Part shown: piece by piece, positions 1-8,425 of the stretch
How the letters are laid out: each line of letters opens with the position of its first letter
Position numbering within the stretch: the first letter of the stretch is position 1
Origin: Parabacteroides sp.
GTDB taxonomy: Bacteria > Bacteroidota > Bacteroidia > Bacteroidales > Tannerellaceae
Length of the DNA stretch: 64,000 nucleotides
Assembly (NCBI GenBank): GCA_019417325.1
Contig: DXVO01000009.1
Span: 1-64,000 of the forward strand
Reading direction: 5' to 3'
The notes under the pieces: generated by a model
What the model saw: only the letters and a program-made list of their open reading frames with translations
What the model was told of the DNA's origin: nothing
Database searches by the model: none
Made by a program: the position numbers and the translations under genes

Positions 1-2
1 AT

Positions 3-38
3 AGTTCATATCGAACTAAGTTAAAGTTCATATGGAAC
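3..38. promoter_or_regulatory. Two tandem inverted-repeat operators upstream of the cobalamin methyltransferase
   Basis: Two copies of AGTTCATAT-n-GAAC lie at 3-17 and 25-38. Each has GTTC/GAAC arms around a 5-base centre, and the copies start 22 bases apart, about two helical turns. They sit roughly 60 and 80 bases before the start inferred from the -7 box at 77-84. Binding by a dimeric regulator is inference. Confidence 0.4.
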
Positions 39-76
39 AACAAGCTTTCAAAAGTGAAGTTCTCACATCTATTTCA

Positions 77-84
77 TACTTTTG
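77..84 (+). promoter_or_regulatory. Bacteroidetes -7 box for the cobalamin methyltransferase gene
   Basis: TACTTTTG matches the TAnnTTTG consensus perfectly, 18 bases before the ATG at 102. It places transcription start near 91, which rules out the longer reading frame from the ATG at 54. Confidence 0.55.
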
Positions 85-101
85 TACCTCAAAAAGAAAA
101 T

Positions 102-800
102 ATGAATTATCCGATAAACTTTGTATCGCTTGGCCCGGGAGAACCTGAACTTATTACTGTAAAAGGGCTGAAGGCGCTTCAACAAGCTGATATTATCTAT
201 TGTCCGGCTACCAAAAGCAAAAACAGACAGATTTTATCCCGTGCTGCGGATATTGTACAGGCCTTAGGGGTTAATGTGTCTGCCATCTCTACATTTATGC
301 TACCTATGAGTAAAGACCGGACAGCCGCATGGAAAGCTTATGATACATTATTTGAAGAAGTATCCGGACAATATAACACAGGCAAACGGATTGTTATTGT
401 AGCAGAAGGTGATGCTGGTTTTTATTCTTCCATCCAATATATTTATGATAAACTGGTTGCAGCCCGTATAGAGGTTCAACGGATAGCCGGTATTCCTGCA
501 TTTATCGCTGCCGGAGCACTTGCCGGACTGCATATAGTAAAACTGGAAGAACAGATTGTCGTGATACCCGGTACGCCAACTGTAGACGAGCTATCGGAGA
601 AAATACGAGCCGGATATGTAATTGTCATCATGAAATTATCCCAATGTACTGAAGCAGTGCATGAATGTATCCGACTGTTTCCGGACAAAGCCTACCACTA
701 TTTTGAGAATGTAGGGACAGATAAGGAGTATTACACATCCGAGCAAGAAGTGATTTCCGGAAAGACATTTCCCTATTTCTCCTTGATGATTATACAATAA
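102..800 (+). CDS. cobI: Precorrin-2 C(20)-methyltransferase (cobalamin biosynthesis)
   Basis: This SAM-dependent methyltransferase of the tetrapyrrole methylase family would methylate C20 of precorrin-2 (or the cobalt-factor form, CbiL) in the corrin ring pathway, in the cytoplasm. The 232-residue protein begins with the family N-terminal motif LGPGEPELITVKG (residues 10-22), followed by the AEGDAGFYSS motif near residue 100 and AGIPAF near 130. The start at 102 is chosen because the family begins just before this glycine-rich motif and because a -7 box lies between 54 and 102. A convergent hairpin follows immediately. No other cobalamin gene is in view, so neighbours must lie to the left of the window. 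The family is clear; C20 specificity is a judgement from overall resemblance. Confidence 0.85.
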   Translation: MNYPINFVSLGPGEPELITVKGLKALQQADIIYCPATKSKNRQILSRAADIVQALGVNVSAISTFMLPMSKDRTAAWKAYDTLFEEVSGQYNTGKRIVIVAEGDAGFYSSIQYIYDKLVAARIEVQRIAGIPAFIAAGALAGLHIVKLEEQIVVIPGTPTVDELSEKIRAGYVIVIMKLSQCTEAVHECIRLFPDKAYHYFENVGTDKEYYTSEQEVISGKTFPYFSLMIIQ

Positions 801-848
801 ATCCCTGCTATCCGAGGACAAGGATACCTCTCTTAAATAGCAGGGATT
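800..848. terminator. Bidirectional terminator hairpin between convergent genes
   Basis: AATCCCTGCTAT at 800-811 pairs perfectly with ATAGCAGGGATT at 837-848, and GAGG/CCTC can pair inside the loop. It lies between a plus-strand gene ending at 800 and a minus-strand gene ending at 888. Confidence 0.7.
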
Positions 849-887
849 CAACTCAAAAGTTACCTAAAAACAAAACGTTGACTTATC

Positions 888-1394
888 TTATGCGATACAC
901 ATAATCTTTTTTAAACGGTCGATATGGAAACGGAGGGTATCCAGATAAGGCATCACCGAGTTATGATACATAACAGCTTTCATATGCATATCATTCATTT
1001 CACCGGTTATACGACTGGCTTCACGCATCTTACGGGCATTATAAAGGATTCCTGAAATATGTCCGTTCATCTCTTCCATCATTTTACTGCCTTCGCAATA
1101 AATTGCTTCTGCTTCTTCCGGCATATAAACGGTACTTGCCTGCGATACGGTATCCAGCATATTCTGCTGATAAGCACCTGCCATAGGAATTAGTTTGTGA
1201 ATTGCATGATGACATAGCGAATGGGCTTCTTCCTGCTGTTTCTTCAATGAAACCTCCCACTTTGTTTCCTTTTCTTCCGAGATTGATTTGGAGACTTTAC
1301 GGGAGCCGAAGCATTCTGATGCGATTCTTAACCATGTTTCTGTTTCGAAAACTTTCGTTGCAATTCCTGTCAAACTAAATCTTACTGTTGCCAT
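888..1394 (-). CDS. Hypothetical helical protein, 168 residues
   Basis: I do not recognise a function. The protein is soluble in appearance, without signal peptide or membrane segment, and looks almost entirely alpha-helical: runs of charged residues with repeated Met, Glu and Lys, and several His residues in the middle (SLCHHAIHKL near residue 60). It starts with an ATG at 1394 and stands alone between a hairpin and a 393-base gap. Its length and helical character recall small uncharacterised Bacteroidales proteins of the DUF6261 kind, but I cannot support that assignment. Coding is supported by the full-length frame and by the convergent terminator placed just after its end. Confidence 0.6.
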   Translation of the reverse strand: MATVRFSLTGIATKVFETETWLRIASECFGSRKVSKSISEEKETKWEVSLKKQQEEAHSLCHHAIHKLIPMAGAYQQNMLDTVSQASTVYMPEEAEAIYCEGSKMMEEMNGHISGILYNARKMREASRITGEMNDMHMKAVMYHNSVMPYLDTLRFHIDRLKKIMCIA

Positions 1395-1787
1395 AATCCA
1401 TATCTTTTAATAAATACAATTGAGAGTCCTTGGCTCCCATAAGTTTCTTTTTATTACCTCAAACTTGCTATTTACTTTCTTTTTATTATTATCACGACAC
1501 AAAATTAATCAAATTATCAAACAACACACATCACATAGCTAATTTTAAAACTCTTTAATACAATCAAGTCTCAAATATGTATATTTTGTCAACTACAGTT
1601 TGCAAAATCCGTACAAAAAGTCATCCAAACATCACAAACTACCATCCAAAAGACATTTTACAACCTATCCGCCAATGCGTAAGCAACTGTTAAAAGACAT
1701 ATCCCGCATAAAAACATTCAACTTTGACATTTTGTTATTATATAAAAATCACATATCTTATATTCATTCCTCAAAAACACATAAAAC
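1395..1787. other. A+T-rich divergent intergenic region
   Basis: 393 bases separate the hypothetical protein (minus) from fhs (plus). On the minus strand TAATTTTG (1507-1500) fits the -7 consensus for the hypothetical gene. On the plus strand TTTG at 1731-1734, 19 bases and TATCTTA at 1754-1760 form a weaker promoter candidate for fhs. I see no RNA gene or folded riboswitch here. Confidence 0.35.
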
Positions 1788-3455
1788 ATGAAATCGGACA
1801 TAGAAATTGCAAGAGAAACATCCCTTCGGGAAATTACTGAAGTAGCAAAAGAAATGGGCATACCGGAAGAAGAGGTACAGAGTTATGGCAAATACATGGC
1901 TAAGATTCCGGTTCATCTGATAGACGAAAAGAAAATAAAACAACATAACCTTATTCTGGTCACCGCCATTACTCCTACCAAAGCCGGTATAGGAAAGACT
2001 ACGGTATCCATCGGACTGGCTCTCGGACTGAACCGTATCGGGAAAAAGGCGATTGTTGCACTTCGTGAACCTTCCCTGGGACCTTGCTTCGGTATGAAAG
2101 GCGGAGCCGCCGGAGGTGGCTATTCGCAGGTATTACCGATGGAGAATATTAACTTGCACTTTACCGGCGATTTCCATGCGGTGACCTCGGCACATAATAT
2201 GATCACGGCTCTTCTTGCCAATTATGTATATCAGACCCGGTATACTTGTGAAGGATTGAAAGAAATCAAATGGAAACGGGTATTGGACGTAAACGACCGT
2301 AACCTGCGTAATATCGTATCCGGATTAGGAGGGCCCGCCAATGGAGTCACTACCGAAACAGGCTTCGATATTACCCCGGCTTCCGAGATTATGGCTATCC
2401 TTTGCCTGGCAAGTGATATTGAAGACCTGAAAAGGCGTGTAGGCGATATTCTTCTGGGATATACCTACGATAATAAACCTTTTACCGTAAATGATTTAGG
2501 TATAGCCGGGGCCATCACCGTTTTATTGAAAGATGCTTTGTTGCCTAACCTGGTGCAGACAACGGAAAACACACCGGCTTTTGTGCACGGAGGACCGTTT
2601 GCTAACATTGCCCATGGCTGTAACTCTGTTTTAGCAACCAAGATGGCTCTTACCTACGGGGATTATGCGATTACGGAAGCCGGTTTCGGAGCAGACCTCG
2701 GAGCAGAAAAGTTCTTCGACATCAAATGTAGAAAAGCGGGGCTTATTCCTAAATTAACCGTCCTTGTCGTGACCTCCCAAAGTTTGAAAATGCACGGTGG
2801 CGTTCCTGAAAAAGAAATCAAAGAACCGAATTTGGAAGGAATACGGCACGGTTTTGCCAATCTGGACAAGCATGTGGAGAACCTAAAGCGTTTCGGGCAA
2901 CATATTATCGTTACCTTCAACCGTTTTGCTTTTGATACGGATGAAGAAATTGCACTTGTTGAAGCACATTGCAATGAAATAGGAGTTGGCTTTTCTTTGA
3001 ATAATGTTTTTGCCGAAGGTGGTAAAGGCGGTATGGATTTAGCGAAACAAGTGGTGGATATCATAGAGAGCTCTCCTTCCGCTCCATTAAAATACATTTA
3101 TAAAGATGATGATTCGGTACAAACCAAAATTATGAAGGTATCGAAAAAAATATATGGTGCATCCAGCATTATCTACACGGATTTAGCCGAGAAAAAGCTT
3201 AAACAGATAGAGAGCCTGGGTATTAGCCATTATCCTGTATGTATTGCAAAAACTCAATACTCTTTCTCTTCAGACCCGAAAGAATATAACATACTGGAAG
3301 GTTTCGAATTAAAGGTGAGTGATATTGTCATCAATAACGGAGCTGGAATGCTAGTCGTTATCATGGGAGAAATCATGCGTATGCCGGGACTTCCCAAAGA
3401 CCCGCAGGCAAAACGAATCGATATTATAAACGGACAGATAGAAGGATTGAGCTAA
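1788..3455 (+). CDS. fhs: Formate--tetrahydrofolate ligase
   Basis: Formyltetrahydrofolate synthetase joins formate to tetrahydrofolate using ATP, supplying 10-formyl-THF for purine synthesis and one-carbon transfer in the cytoplasm. At 555 residues it has the normal family length. The P-loop TPTKAGIGKTT lies at residues 62-72, followed by the glycine-rich GMKGGAAGGGYSQV segment and the NLHFTGDFHA motif near residue 120, both typical of the family. It appears monocistronic, with an A+T-rich leader upstream and a block of strong hairpin-forming tandem repeats right after the stop codon. Formate made by pyruvate formate-lyase in an anaerobe is the likely substrate source (inference). Confidence 0.97.
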   Translation: MKSDIEIARETSLREITEVAKEMGIPEEEVQSYGKYMAKIPVHLIDEKKIKQHNLILVTAITPTKAGIGKTTVSIGLALGLNRIGKKAIVALREPSLGPCFGMKGGAAGGGYSQVLPMENINLHFTGDFHAVTSAHNMITALLANYVYQTRYTCEGLKEIKWKRVLDVNDRNLRNIVSGLGGPANGVTTETGFDITPASEIMAILCLASDIEDLKRRVGDILLGYTYDNKPFTVNDLGIAGAITVLLKDALLPNLVQTTENTPAFVHGGPFANIAHGCNSVLATKMALTYGDYAITEAGFGADLGAEKFFDIKCRKAGLIPKLTVLVVTSQSLKMHGGVPEKEIKEPNLEGIRHGFANLDKHVENLKRFGQHIIVTFNRFAFDTDEEIALVEAHCNEIGVGFSLNNVFAEGGKGGMDLAKQVVDIIESSPSAPLKYIYKDDDSVQTKIMKVSKKIYGASSIIYTDLAEKKLKQIESLGISHYPVCIAKTQYSFSSDPKEYNILEGFELKVSDIVINNGAGMLVVIMGEIMRMPGLPKDPQAKRIDIINGQIEGLS

Positions 3456-3461
3456 GCTACA

Positions 3462-3608
3462 GGGGACATGGTTTCCCTACCACCGGGGAAACGGTTTCCC
3501 CACCACTGGAGACAGTTCTTCCCTGCCATTAGGGAAGCCTCTTCCCTAACTCCGGCGCCACCTATTCCACACCACTGGCGCCACCGCTGTAGAAGAGGTG
3601 GCGCCAGT
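3462..3608. repeat. Degenerate 23-bp tandem repeat with internal palindromes between fhs and esterase
   Basis: Six units of exactly 23 bases start at 3462, 3485, 3508, 3531, 3554 and 3577, with a partial seventh at 3600. Units 1-4 begin GGGGA or similar and contain TTCCC; unit 2 is self-complementary (GGGGAAACGGTTTCCCC). Units 5-7 each begin GGCGCCA, itself a palindrome core. The block lies between convergent genes and could act as a bidirectional terminator. Confidence 0.75.
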
Positions 3609-3636
3609 AACACGCAAAAGGAGGCTACTCCTATTC

Positions 3637-4446
3637 TTATTTACGGCTGAAAAACTTCTTGAAGAAAAGAAGTTGGTAATCGATAGAATTTCTCCAATAG
3701 TCACCATTATGAGCTCCGGGACGAACCAGGAAGTCATGGTCGATATTGTATTTCAGAAGTTTCTTATGAAAATCATTATTTACTTCAAAGAAGAAATCAC
3801 TATATCCACAGTCGATAATCAAAGCCAGATCGCCATTCTTAAGGCGGTCTATCTGGTTAATAGCCGTATGGTCGTCCCATACTTCCTGATTATCACTTTC
3901 CTCTCCCAACTGTTTGCTCATTTCCCAGTTGTTAGGGAAAGGACGGATATCTACACCACCGCTTGTACTGCCGGCTGCACCAAACACATTCTTATGACGG
4001 AATGAGAGCCACATTGCTCCATGTCCACCCATACTTAAACCGGTTATAGCGCGCCCTTTACGGTCTTTTATTGTCGGATATTTAGAATCTATATACTTAA
4101 TTAGCTCGTTGGAGACAAAAGTCTCATACCTTACGGAAGGGTCTTCCGGACTATCCCAATACCAGCTTTTCTGACCATCCGGGCAAACCATTATGATATT
4201 ATCGCGGTCGGCAATATCCTTAAGTTCCGGCTTCATGGTAATCCATGATTTCGCATCACCTCCAAAACCATGCAACAGGTAAACAACAGGTTTAGGGGTT
4301 TGGGATTTTTCCGGCGAGATAACCACCACCTGTACATTTTTCTTCATCGAGTTACTGTAAACTTGCAGCGTATCCACGACTGCCGCCTGTAAAGAAAAAG
4401 CGGCAACCGTGAACATGGCCAGCAAGTAAAACCTCAGTGTCTTCAT
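3637..4446 (-). CDS. Secreted alpha/beta-hydrolase esterase (esterase D / feruloyl-esterase-like)
   Basis: A 269-residue member of the putative esterase family (PF00756, the fold of S-formylglutathione hydrolase and feruloyl/acetyl xylan esterases). A signal peptide covers about residues 1-21, so it acts in the periplasm or outside. The oxyanion-side motif LLHGFGG is at 58-64, the nucleophile elbow GLSMGG is at 136-141 (Ser138), an Asp follows near 215 (DCGYSDFF), and the catalytic His is His246 in RPGAHNG. The triad is therefore complete. It follows pyruvate oxidase by 84 bases on the same strand but has its own -7 box at 4497-4490. The substrate cannot be told from sequence; carbohydrate-linked acyl esters are the usual targets. 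Confidence 0.85.
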   Translation of the reverse strand: MKTLRFYLLAMFTVAAFSLQAAVVDTLQVYSNSMKKNVQVVVISPEKSQTPKPVVYLLHGFGGDAKSWITMKPELKDIADRDNIIMVCPDGQKSWYWDSPEDPSVRYETFVSNELIKYIDSKYPTIKDRKGRAITGLSMGGHGAMWLSFRHKNVFGAAGSTSGGVDIRPFPNNWEMSKQLGEESDNQEVWDDHTAINQIDRLKNGDLALIIDCGYSDFFFEVNNDFHKKLLKYNIDHDFLVRPGAHNGDYWRNSIDYQLLFFKKFFSRK

Positions 4447-4489
4447 CTTTTCTTACTTTTGATTGATTATTAGTATTAAATTAGTCAGA

Positions 4490-4497
4490 CAAAAGTA
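4490..4497 (-). promoter_or_regulatory. -7 box for the secreted esterase gene
   Basis: On the minus strand this reads TACTTTTG, a perfect TAnnTTTG match about 45 bases before the esterase ATG, with a TTG about 18 bases further upstream. Confidence 0.5.
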
Positions 4498-4530
4498 AAT
4501 AAAAAATGCAGTTTCCAACGCTTTTTGATA

Positions 4531-6270
4531 TCAGAATACTTCTTTCCAATGTTTCAGGTTCGTATCAATCGTATCCATAATTTCTTTAGTCCTGCCTTCC
4601 ATCAACAGCTTATACATGGTCTGGGCAAAACCGAACATTTGTGTGAATTCGATTTTTGGAGGCATGGCAAGGGCATTCGGGTCTGTCATGATATTAACAA
4701 GAGCCGGACCGTCTGATGCTAAAATCTTTTCGAGAGTAGGATATAAATCATCCGGGTTGCAAACATTATATCCCTCCATCCCCATTGAAAGTGCAATGCG
4801 GGAGAAGTCCGGGTTATACATATCCGTCTGCCAGTCAGGAAGTCCGGCTACTTCCATTTCCAGTTTTACCATTCCTAAAGAACGATTATTAAATACGATC
4901 AGTTTTACCGGCAGTTTATTCTGTACAATCGTAGCTAAATCGCCCAGCATCATCGACAAGCCTCCGTCTCCACAGAGAGCTACCACCTGACGGTCCGGAT
5001 ATGCCAATGCCGCACCGATTGCCTGAGGCATAGCATTTGCCATTGAGCCATGATTGAAAGAGCCAAGCATCTTCCGCTGTCCTGTTGCCTGTAAATAGCG
5101 GGCTCCCCATACACAGGTCATACCCGTGTCTACTGTAAATATCGCATCCCGCTTAGCCAACCGGTCTATAATGGAAATCACATATTCGGGAGAAATCTTG
5201 TTTTCTTTGCCTTTTACTTCGGCAGAGGTTCTTAGATTCTCTTTTACCTTTTCATAGTGTGCCAGTTGGTCTTTCAGGAAAAGATTCTGTTCTTTCTTTT
5301 GTATAAGCGGAAGCAGTTCGGCCAGCGTATTTTTTACATCCCCGCAAAGCCCCATCTTTACACGTGCACGACGTCCCAGGCGATTCGGATTTATATCAAC
5401 CTGTACAATGGTATTGTGCTGTGGCATAAAAGCCTCATAAGGGAAGTCCGTACCAAGCAACAACAAAACCTCCGCCTCGTGCATACTGTAATAGCCGGAT
5501 GGCATCCCCAACAAACCGGTCATACCTACTTCGTTCGGATTATCATACTGGATTTCCATCTTGCTTTTAAAAGAATAAGCCACCGGAGCATTCAATAATT
5601 TAGATAATTCCACCAACTCGTTATGTGCGTCTTTTGCACCTATACCACAGAACAAGGTTATTTTTTCCGTCTTATTCAATAAATCGGCAAGTTCTTCTAT
5701 TTCTTTCCGGGAAGGCGCTACCCGTTGTTTGGTAGGGAAAGGAAGTTCGGAAGAGGCCCCTTCCACTGCCTTTTGGGAAGTCAAATCGCCGGGCAGGCCG
5801 ATTACTCCGACTCCACGTGATGATACGGCAGACTGGATGGCTGCCTGCAACATACGTGGGAACTGTTCCGGGGTTGTTGCTATCTGGTTGTAATGGCTGC
5901 AATCATCAAACAGTTTGATTGTATTGGTTTCCTGGAAATATTCGGTACCGAATTCATGTGTCGGCAATGTGGATGCAATAGCTAATACGGGAGCACCGGA
6001 ACGTTGGGCATCATATAATCCGTTAATCAGGTGTACGTGTCCGGGACCGCTACTGCCTGCACAACATGCTGGTAAGCCGGTTAGTTGTGCTTCTGCTGCC
6101 GCAGCATAGGCACCTGTTTCTTCATGGCGTACATGTACCCATTGGATTTTACCGTTTTTACGAACGGCTTCGTTTACTTCATTCAGACTGTCGCCGGTAA
6201 CGGCGTAAATGCGTTTTATACCTGCTTTCTCAAGCGTCTCGACCAGTTGGTCCGCTATATTCTTACCCAT
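4531..6270 (-). CDS. poxB: Thiamine-diphosphate-dependent pyruvate oxidase/dehydrogenase (PoxB-like)
   Basis: A 579-residue TPP enzyme that decarboxylates pyruvate to acetate or acetyl phosphate, passing electrons to FAD and then quinone (PoxB type) or oxygen (Pox type). The N-terminal Pyr domain begins VETLEKAGIKRIYAVTGDS and carries the catalytic Glu in VRHEETGAYAAAAEA (near residue 51). A central FAD-binding domain spans roughly 190-330. The C-terminal PP domain has the TPP/Mg motif GDGGLSMMLGDLATIVQNK. Length is close to E. coli PoxB (572). It follows the di-haem peroxidase gene by 66 bases on the same strand. If oxygen is the acceptor it would make H2O2, which the neighbouring peroxidase could remove; this pairing is inference. 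Confidence 0.88.
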   Translation of the reverse strand: MGKNIADQLVETLEKAGIKRIYAVTGDSLNEVNEAVRKNGKIQWVHVRHEETGAYAAAAEAQLTGLPACCAGSSGPGHVHLINGLYDAQRSGAPVLAIASTLPTHEFGTEYFQETNTIKLFDDCSHYNQIATTPEQFPRMLQAAIQSAVSSRGVGVIGLPGDLTSQKAVEGASSELPFPTKQRVAPSRKEIEELADLLNKTEKITLFCGIGAKDAHNELVELSKLLNAPVAYSFKSKMEIQYDNPNEVGMTGLLGMPSGYYSMHEAEVLLLLGTDFPYEAFMPQHNTIVQVDINPNRLGRRARVKMGLCGDVKNTLAELLPLIQKKEQNLFLKDQLAHYEKVKENLRTSAEVKGKENKISPEYVISIIDRLAKRDAIFTVDTGMTCVWGARYLQATGQRKMLGSFNHGSMANAMPQAIGAALAYPDRQVVALCGDGGLSMMLGDLATIVQNKLPVKLIVFNNRSLGMVKLEMEVAGLPDWQTDMYNPDFSRIALSMGMEGYNVCNPDDLYPTLEKILASDGPALVNIMTDPNALAMPPKIEFTQMFGFAQTMYKLLMEGRTKEIMDTIDTNLKHWKEVF

Positions 6271-6336
6271 AGTACTTACTTTTAATTACACTGTATAGAA
6301 ATAACTAAAAGTACAATTGAAAAGTTGCAGAATCAA

Positions 6337-7443
6337 TCACTCCGGCTGGTAGCCATCAGTCAATGTATGCAAAAACGCGATAAGGGCAGCTTCTTCTTGC
6401 TGAGATAATTTAAGATTACCCAGTTCATCCTTATTTACGGTAGCTGCGTATTCGGGAGCCGGGAAGTCCTCTACATCACGTGCATTATAGAAATGCACTA
6501 TTTCTTCCAAAGTTTTAAAATAGCCGTTATGTCCATAAGGAGCAGTCAATGCTATATTACGCAACGTAGGAACCCTGAACTTACCATATTCGGCACTATC
6601 GTTCAGGGAAGCACCCAAACCTAAATCCATCGTATCACGTCCACAAGTATTATAAGGAGCAGGGACATGAAAGAATGGATTTTCCGGATTCGACGGGATC
6701 CCCAGATTATCATAAGTATGGTCGGTAAACAAAACACGCCCGGCACGTTCGTCATTATCCAGAATGTGGCATTCTGCACAAAGTCCTTTTTCTTTGAACA
6801 ATGCCAGTCCCTCTTCTTCCTGAATGGTGAGTTGGCATGTTCCGGCAAGGTATGCATCGTATTTGGAACTGAACGGATTGACTTCTACAGAACGCTCATA
6901 AGCGGCCAGGGCATCCAATATTTGGGAATACAAGGTATCAGCTTCGACAGTTTCACCATAAAGCCGGACTAGTTCAGGATAATAGGTAGCTTTATGTATT
7001 TTCTCAACAACCATTTCAAGGTCTTTATTACCCATCTCCAAGGGGTTGATAAATGGTTGGGCTGCCTGTTCTTCCAACGAATTAGCACGCCCGTCCCAGA
7101 ACAAACCACCCACATAGGTTTCTTCCTCCTCATCATAACACAAGGCAGGTATATATGCCACATAAGAGCAGGTCATTGCATTCCGGTTGCTGAATAATCC
7201 TTTTACGGCTCCTTCCGAAGTTATACGTGAATATTTATCGGCAAACCCTTTTTCCGGGGTATGACAGGTCGCACAGGATTGCCCTGCCGGCTCGGAAAGA
7301 TTTTCATCAAAGAAAATCATCTTTCCCAACAACTCCTTCTCATTCAAATCCGGGGCGGTTTCCTTTTTGGATATACAAGAGCAGAGTAATAGACTTAGAA
7401 TTAACCCACAGAGCGGATACTTTCTGAAAAAATTATACTTCAT
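6337..7443 (-). CDS. Di-haem cytochrome c peroxidase, lipoprotein
   Basis: A member of the bacterial CcpA/MauG family that reduces hydrogen peroxide to water with electrons from cytochromes in the periplasm. The 368-residue protein has a lipoprotein signal (LLLCSC, Cys21 or Cys23), so it is probably anchored to a membrane. Two c-type haem sites are visible: CATCH at 57-61 and CAECH at 222-226. The C-terminal peroxidase domain includes FRVPTLRNIALTAPYGHNGYF. It starts at 7443 in a TAATG one-base overlap with the glycosyltransferase stop codon, so the two are translated together, and pyruvate oxidase follows by 66 bases. It fits oxidative-stress defence in an anaerobe exposed to traces of oxygen. 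Confidence 0.92.
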   Translation of the reverse strand: MKYNFFRKYPLCGLILSLLLCSCISKKETAPDLNEKELLGKMIFFDENLSEPAGQSCATCHTPEKGFADKYSRITSEGAVKGLFSNRNAMTCSYVAYIPALCYDEEEETYVGGLFWDGRANSLEEQAAQPFINPLEMGNKDLEMVVEKIHKATYYPELVRLYGETVEADTLYSQILDALAAYERSVEVNPFSSKYDAYLAGTCQLTIQEEEGLALFKEKGLCAECHILDNDERAGRVLFTDHTYDNLGIPSNPENPFFHVPAPYNTCGRDTMDLGLGASLNDSAEYGKFRVPTLRNIALTAPYGHNGYFKTLEEIVHFYNARDVEDFPAPEYAATVNKDELGNLKLSQQEEAALIAFLHTLTDGYQPE

Positions 7444-8201
7444 TAATCACCAATTGCTTTCCGGTATCCTTTTTGAGGATACTTACGCCATAAACTCCAC
7501 CATTTCAATCTCAAAACCCCGAACAGGGCTTCTCCGAAAATAGAAGAATTCATTTTAGAGGTGCCTAATACGCGATTCACAAATATAATCGGTACTTCAA
7601 CAATATTAAATCCACATTTGTAGGAGGTAAATTTCATCTCTATCTGGAAAGCATAGCCTTTAAAATGAATACGATCCAAATCTATTGTTTCAAGGACTTC
7701 ACGGCGGTAGCACTTGAAACCTGCCGTTGTATCCTGTATCTTCAATCCCGTTACCAAACGGACATAGACGGAAGCAAAGTATGACATCAACACACGGCTT
7801 AACGGCCAATTAATAACATTTACGCCATTACAATAGCGGGAACCGACAGCCACATCCCCACCCTGTTCGGTGCACGCGGCATATAGTTTCGGCAAATCGT
7901 TCGGATTATGGCTAAAATCGGCATCCATCTCAAAGATGAAATCGTATTTATGTTCGATAGCCCATTTGAAGCCGCATATGTAAGCAGTCCCCAATCCCAG
8001 TTTACCTTTACGTTCTACCATAAAAAGGCGTTCGGGGAATTCCTTCTGCAACCGTCTTACAATATCAGCAGTACCATCAGGCGAGCCGTCGTCTATAATC
8101 AGGATATGGAATTCCTTTTCCAATCCGAATACGGCACGAATGATATTTTCAACATTTTCCTTCTCGTTGTAAGTTGGAATAATTACAATGCTATCCGACA
8201 T
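7443..8201 (-). CDS. Polyprenol phosphate mannosyl/glycosyltransferase, DPM1-like (GT2)
   Basis: A family 2 glycosyltransferase of 252 residues resembling dolichol-phosphate mannose synthase: it would transfer a sugar from a nucleotide donor to a polyprenyl phosphate at the inner face of the cytoplasmic membrane. Visible motifs are IIPTYNEKENV (7-17), IIDDGSPDGT (35-44), the metal-binding DAD at 93-95 in FEMDADFSHNP, and QDTTAGFKCYRREVL (the acceptor-side region of the family). There is no C-terminal membrane domain, as in the short DPM1 type. It is the first gene of the run glycosyltransferase-peroxidase-pyruvate oxidase; its functional link to the redox genes is not obvious. The sugar is not determinable from sequence. 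Confidence 0.9.
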   Translation of the reverse strand: MSDSIVIIPTYNEKENVENIIRAVFGLEKEFHILIIDDGSPDGTADIVRRLQKEFPERLFMVERKGKLGLGTAYICGFKWAIEHKYDFIFEMDADFSHNPNDLPKLYAACTEQGGDVAVGSRYCNGVNVINWPLSRVLMSYFASVYVRLVTGLKIQDTTAGFKCYRREVLETIDLDRIHFKGYAFQIEMKFTSYKCGFNIVEVPIIFVNRVLGTSKMNSSIFGEALFGVLRLKWWSLWRKYPQKGYRKAIGD

Positions 8202-8356
8202 AACTTGTTAAATTAATTGACAATTGACAATTGACAGTCAACAGTTATAGACTGCGTCAGACTGTTTCGACAATTTATCAGCACTTTGATAGGGCGAAGG
8301 TACATATTTTTAATTTATCTTTATGAAAGATGCTCCCGCTTTTTACTGAAAAAAGC

Positions 8357-8364
8357 TATCTTTG
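8357..8364 (+). promoter_or_regulatory. -7 box for the mfd operon
   Basis: TATCTTTG matches TAnnTTTG perfectly and would start transcription near 8371, giving a leader of about 55 bases before the mfd ATG at 8426. Confidence 0.5.
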
Positions 8365-8425
8365 CAATCTTTCAAACAGCTTTTATAAACGGACTAAGCT
8401 GTTTGCCAATTGTCTTAATACATAA

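Noticed and set aside
54..101. Upstream in-frame start for the cobalamin methyltransferase
   Set aside because: A perfect -7 box lies at 77-84, downstream of this ATG, and the family starts at the glycine-rich strand encoded just after 102.
1600..1791. 63-codon frame before fhs
   Set aside because: Low-complexity, A+T-rich composition and overlap with the fhs promoter and start; no protein-like features.
3462..3608. 23-bp repeats as a CRISPR array
   Set aside because: The units are directly adjacent without spacers and differ too much from each other; no cas genes are present.
3598..4005. 135-codon plus-strand frame
   Set aside because: It is antisense to the esterase, whose catalytic triad and signal peptide are clear on the other strand.
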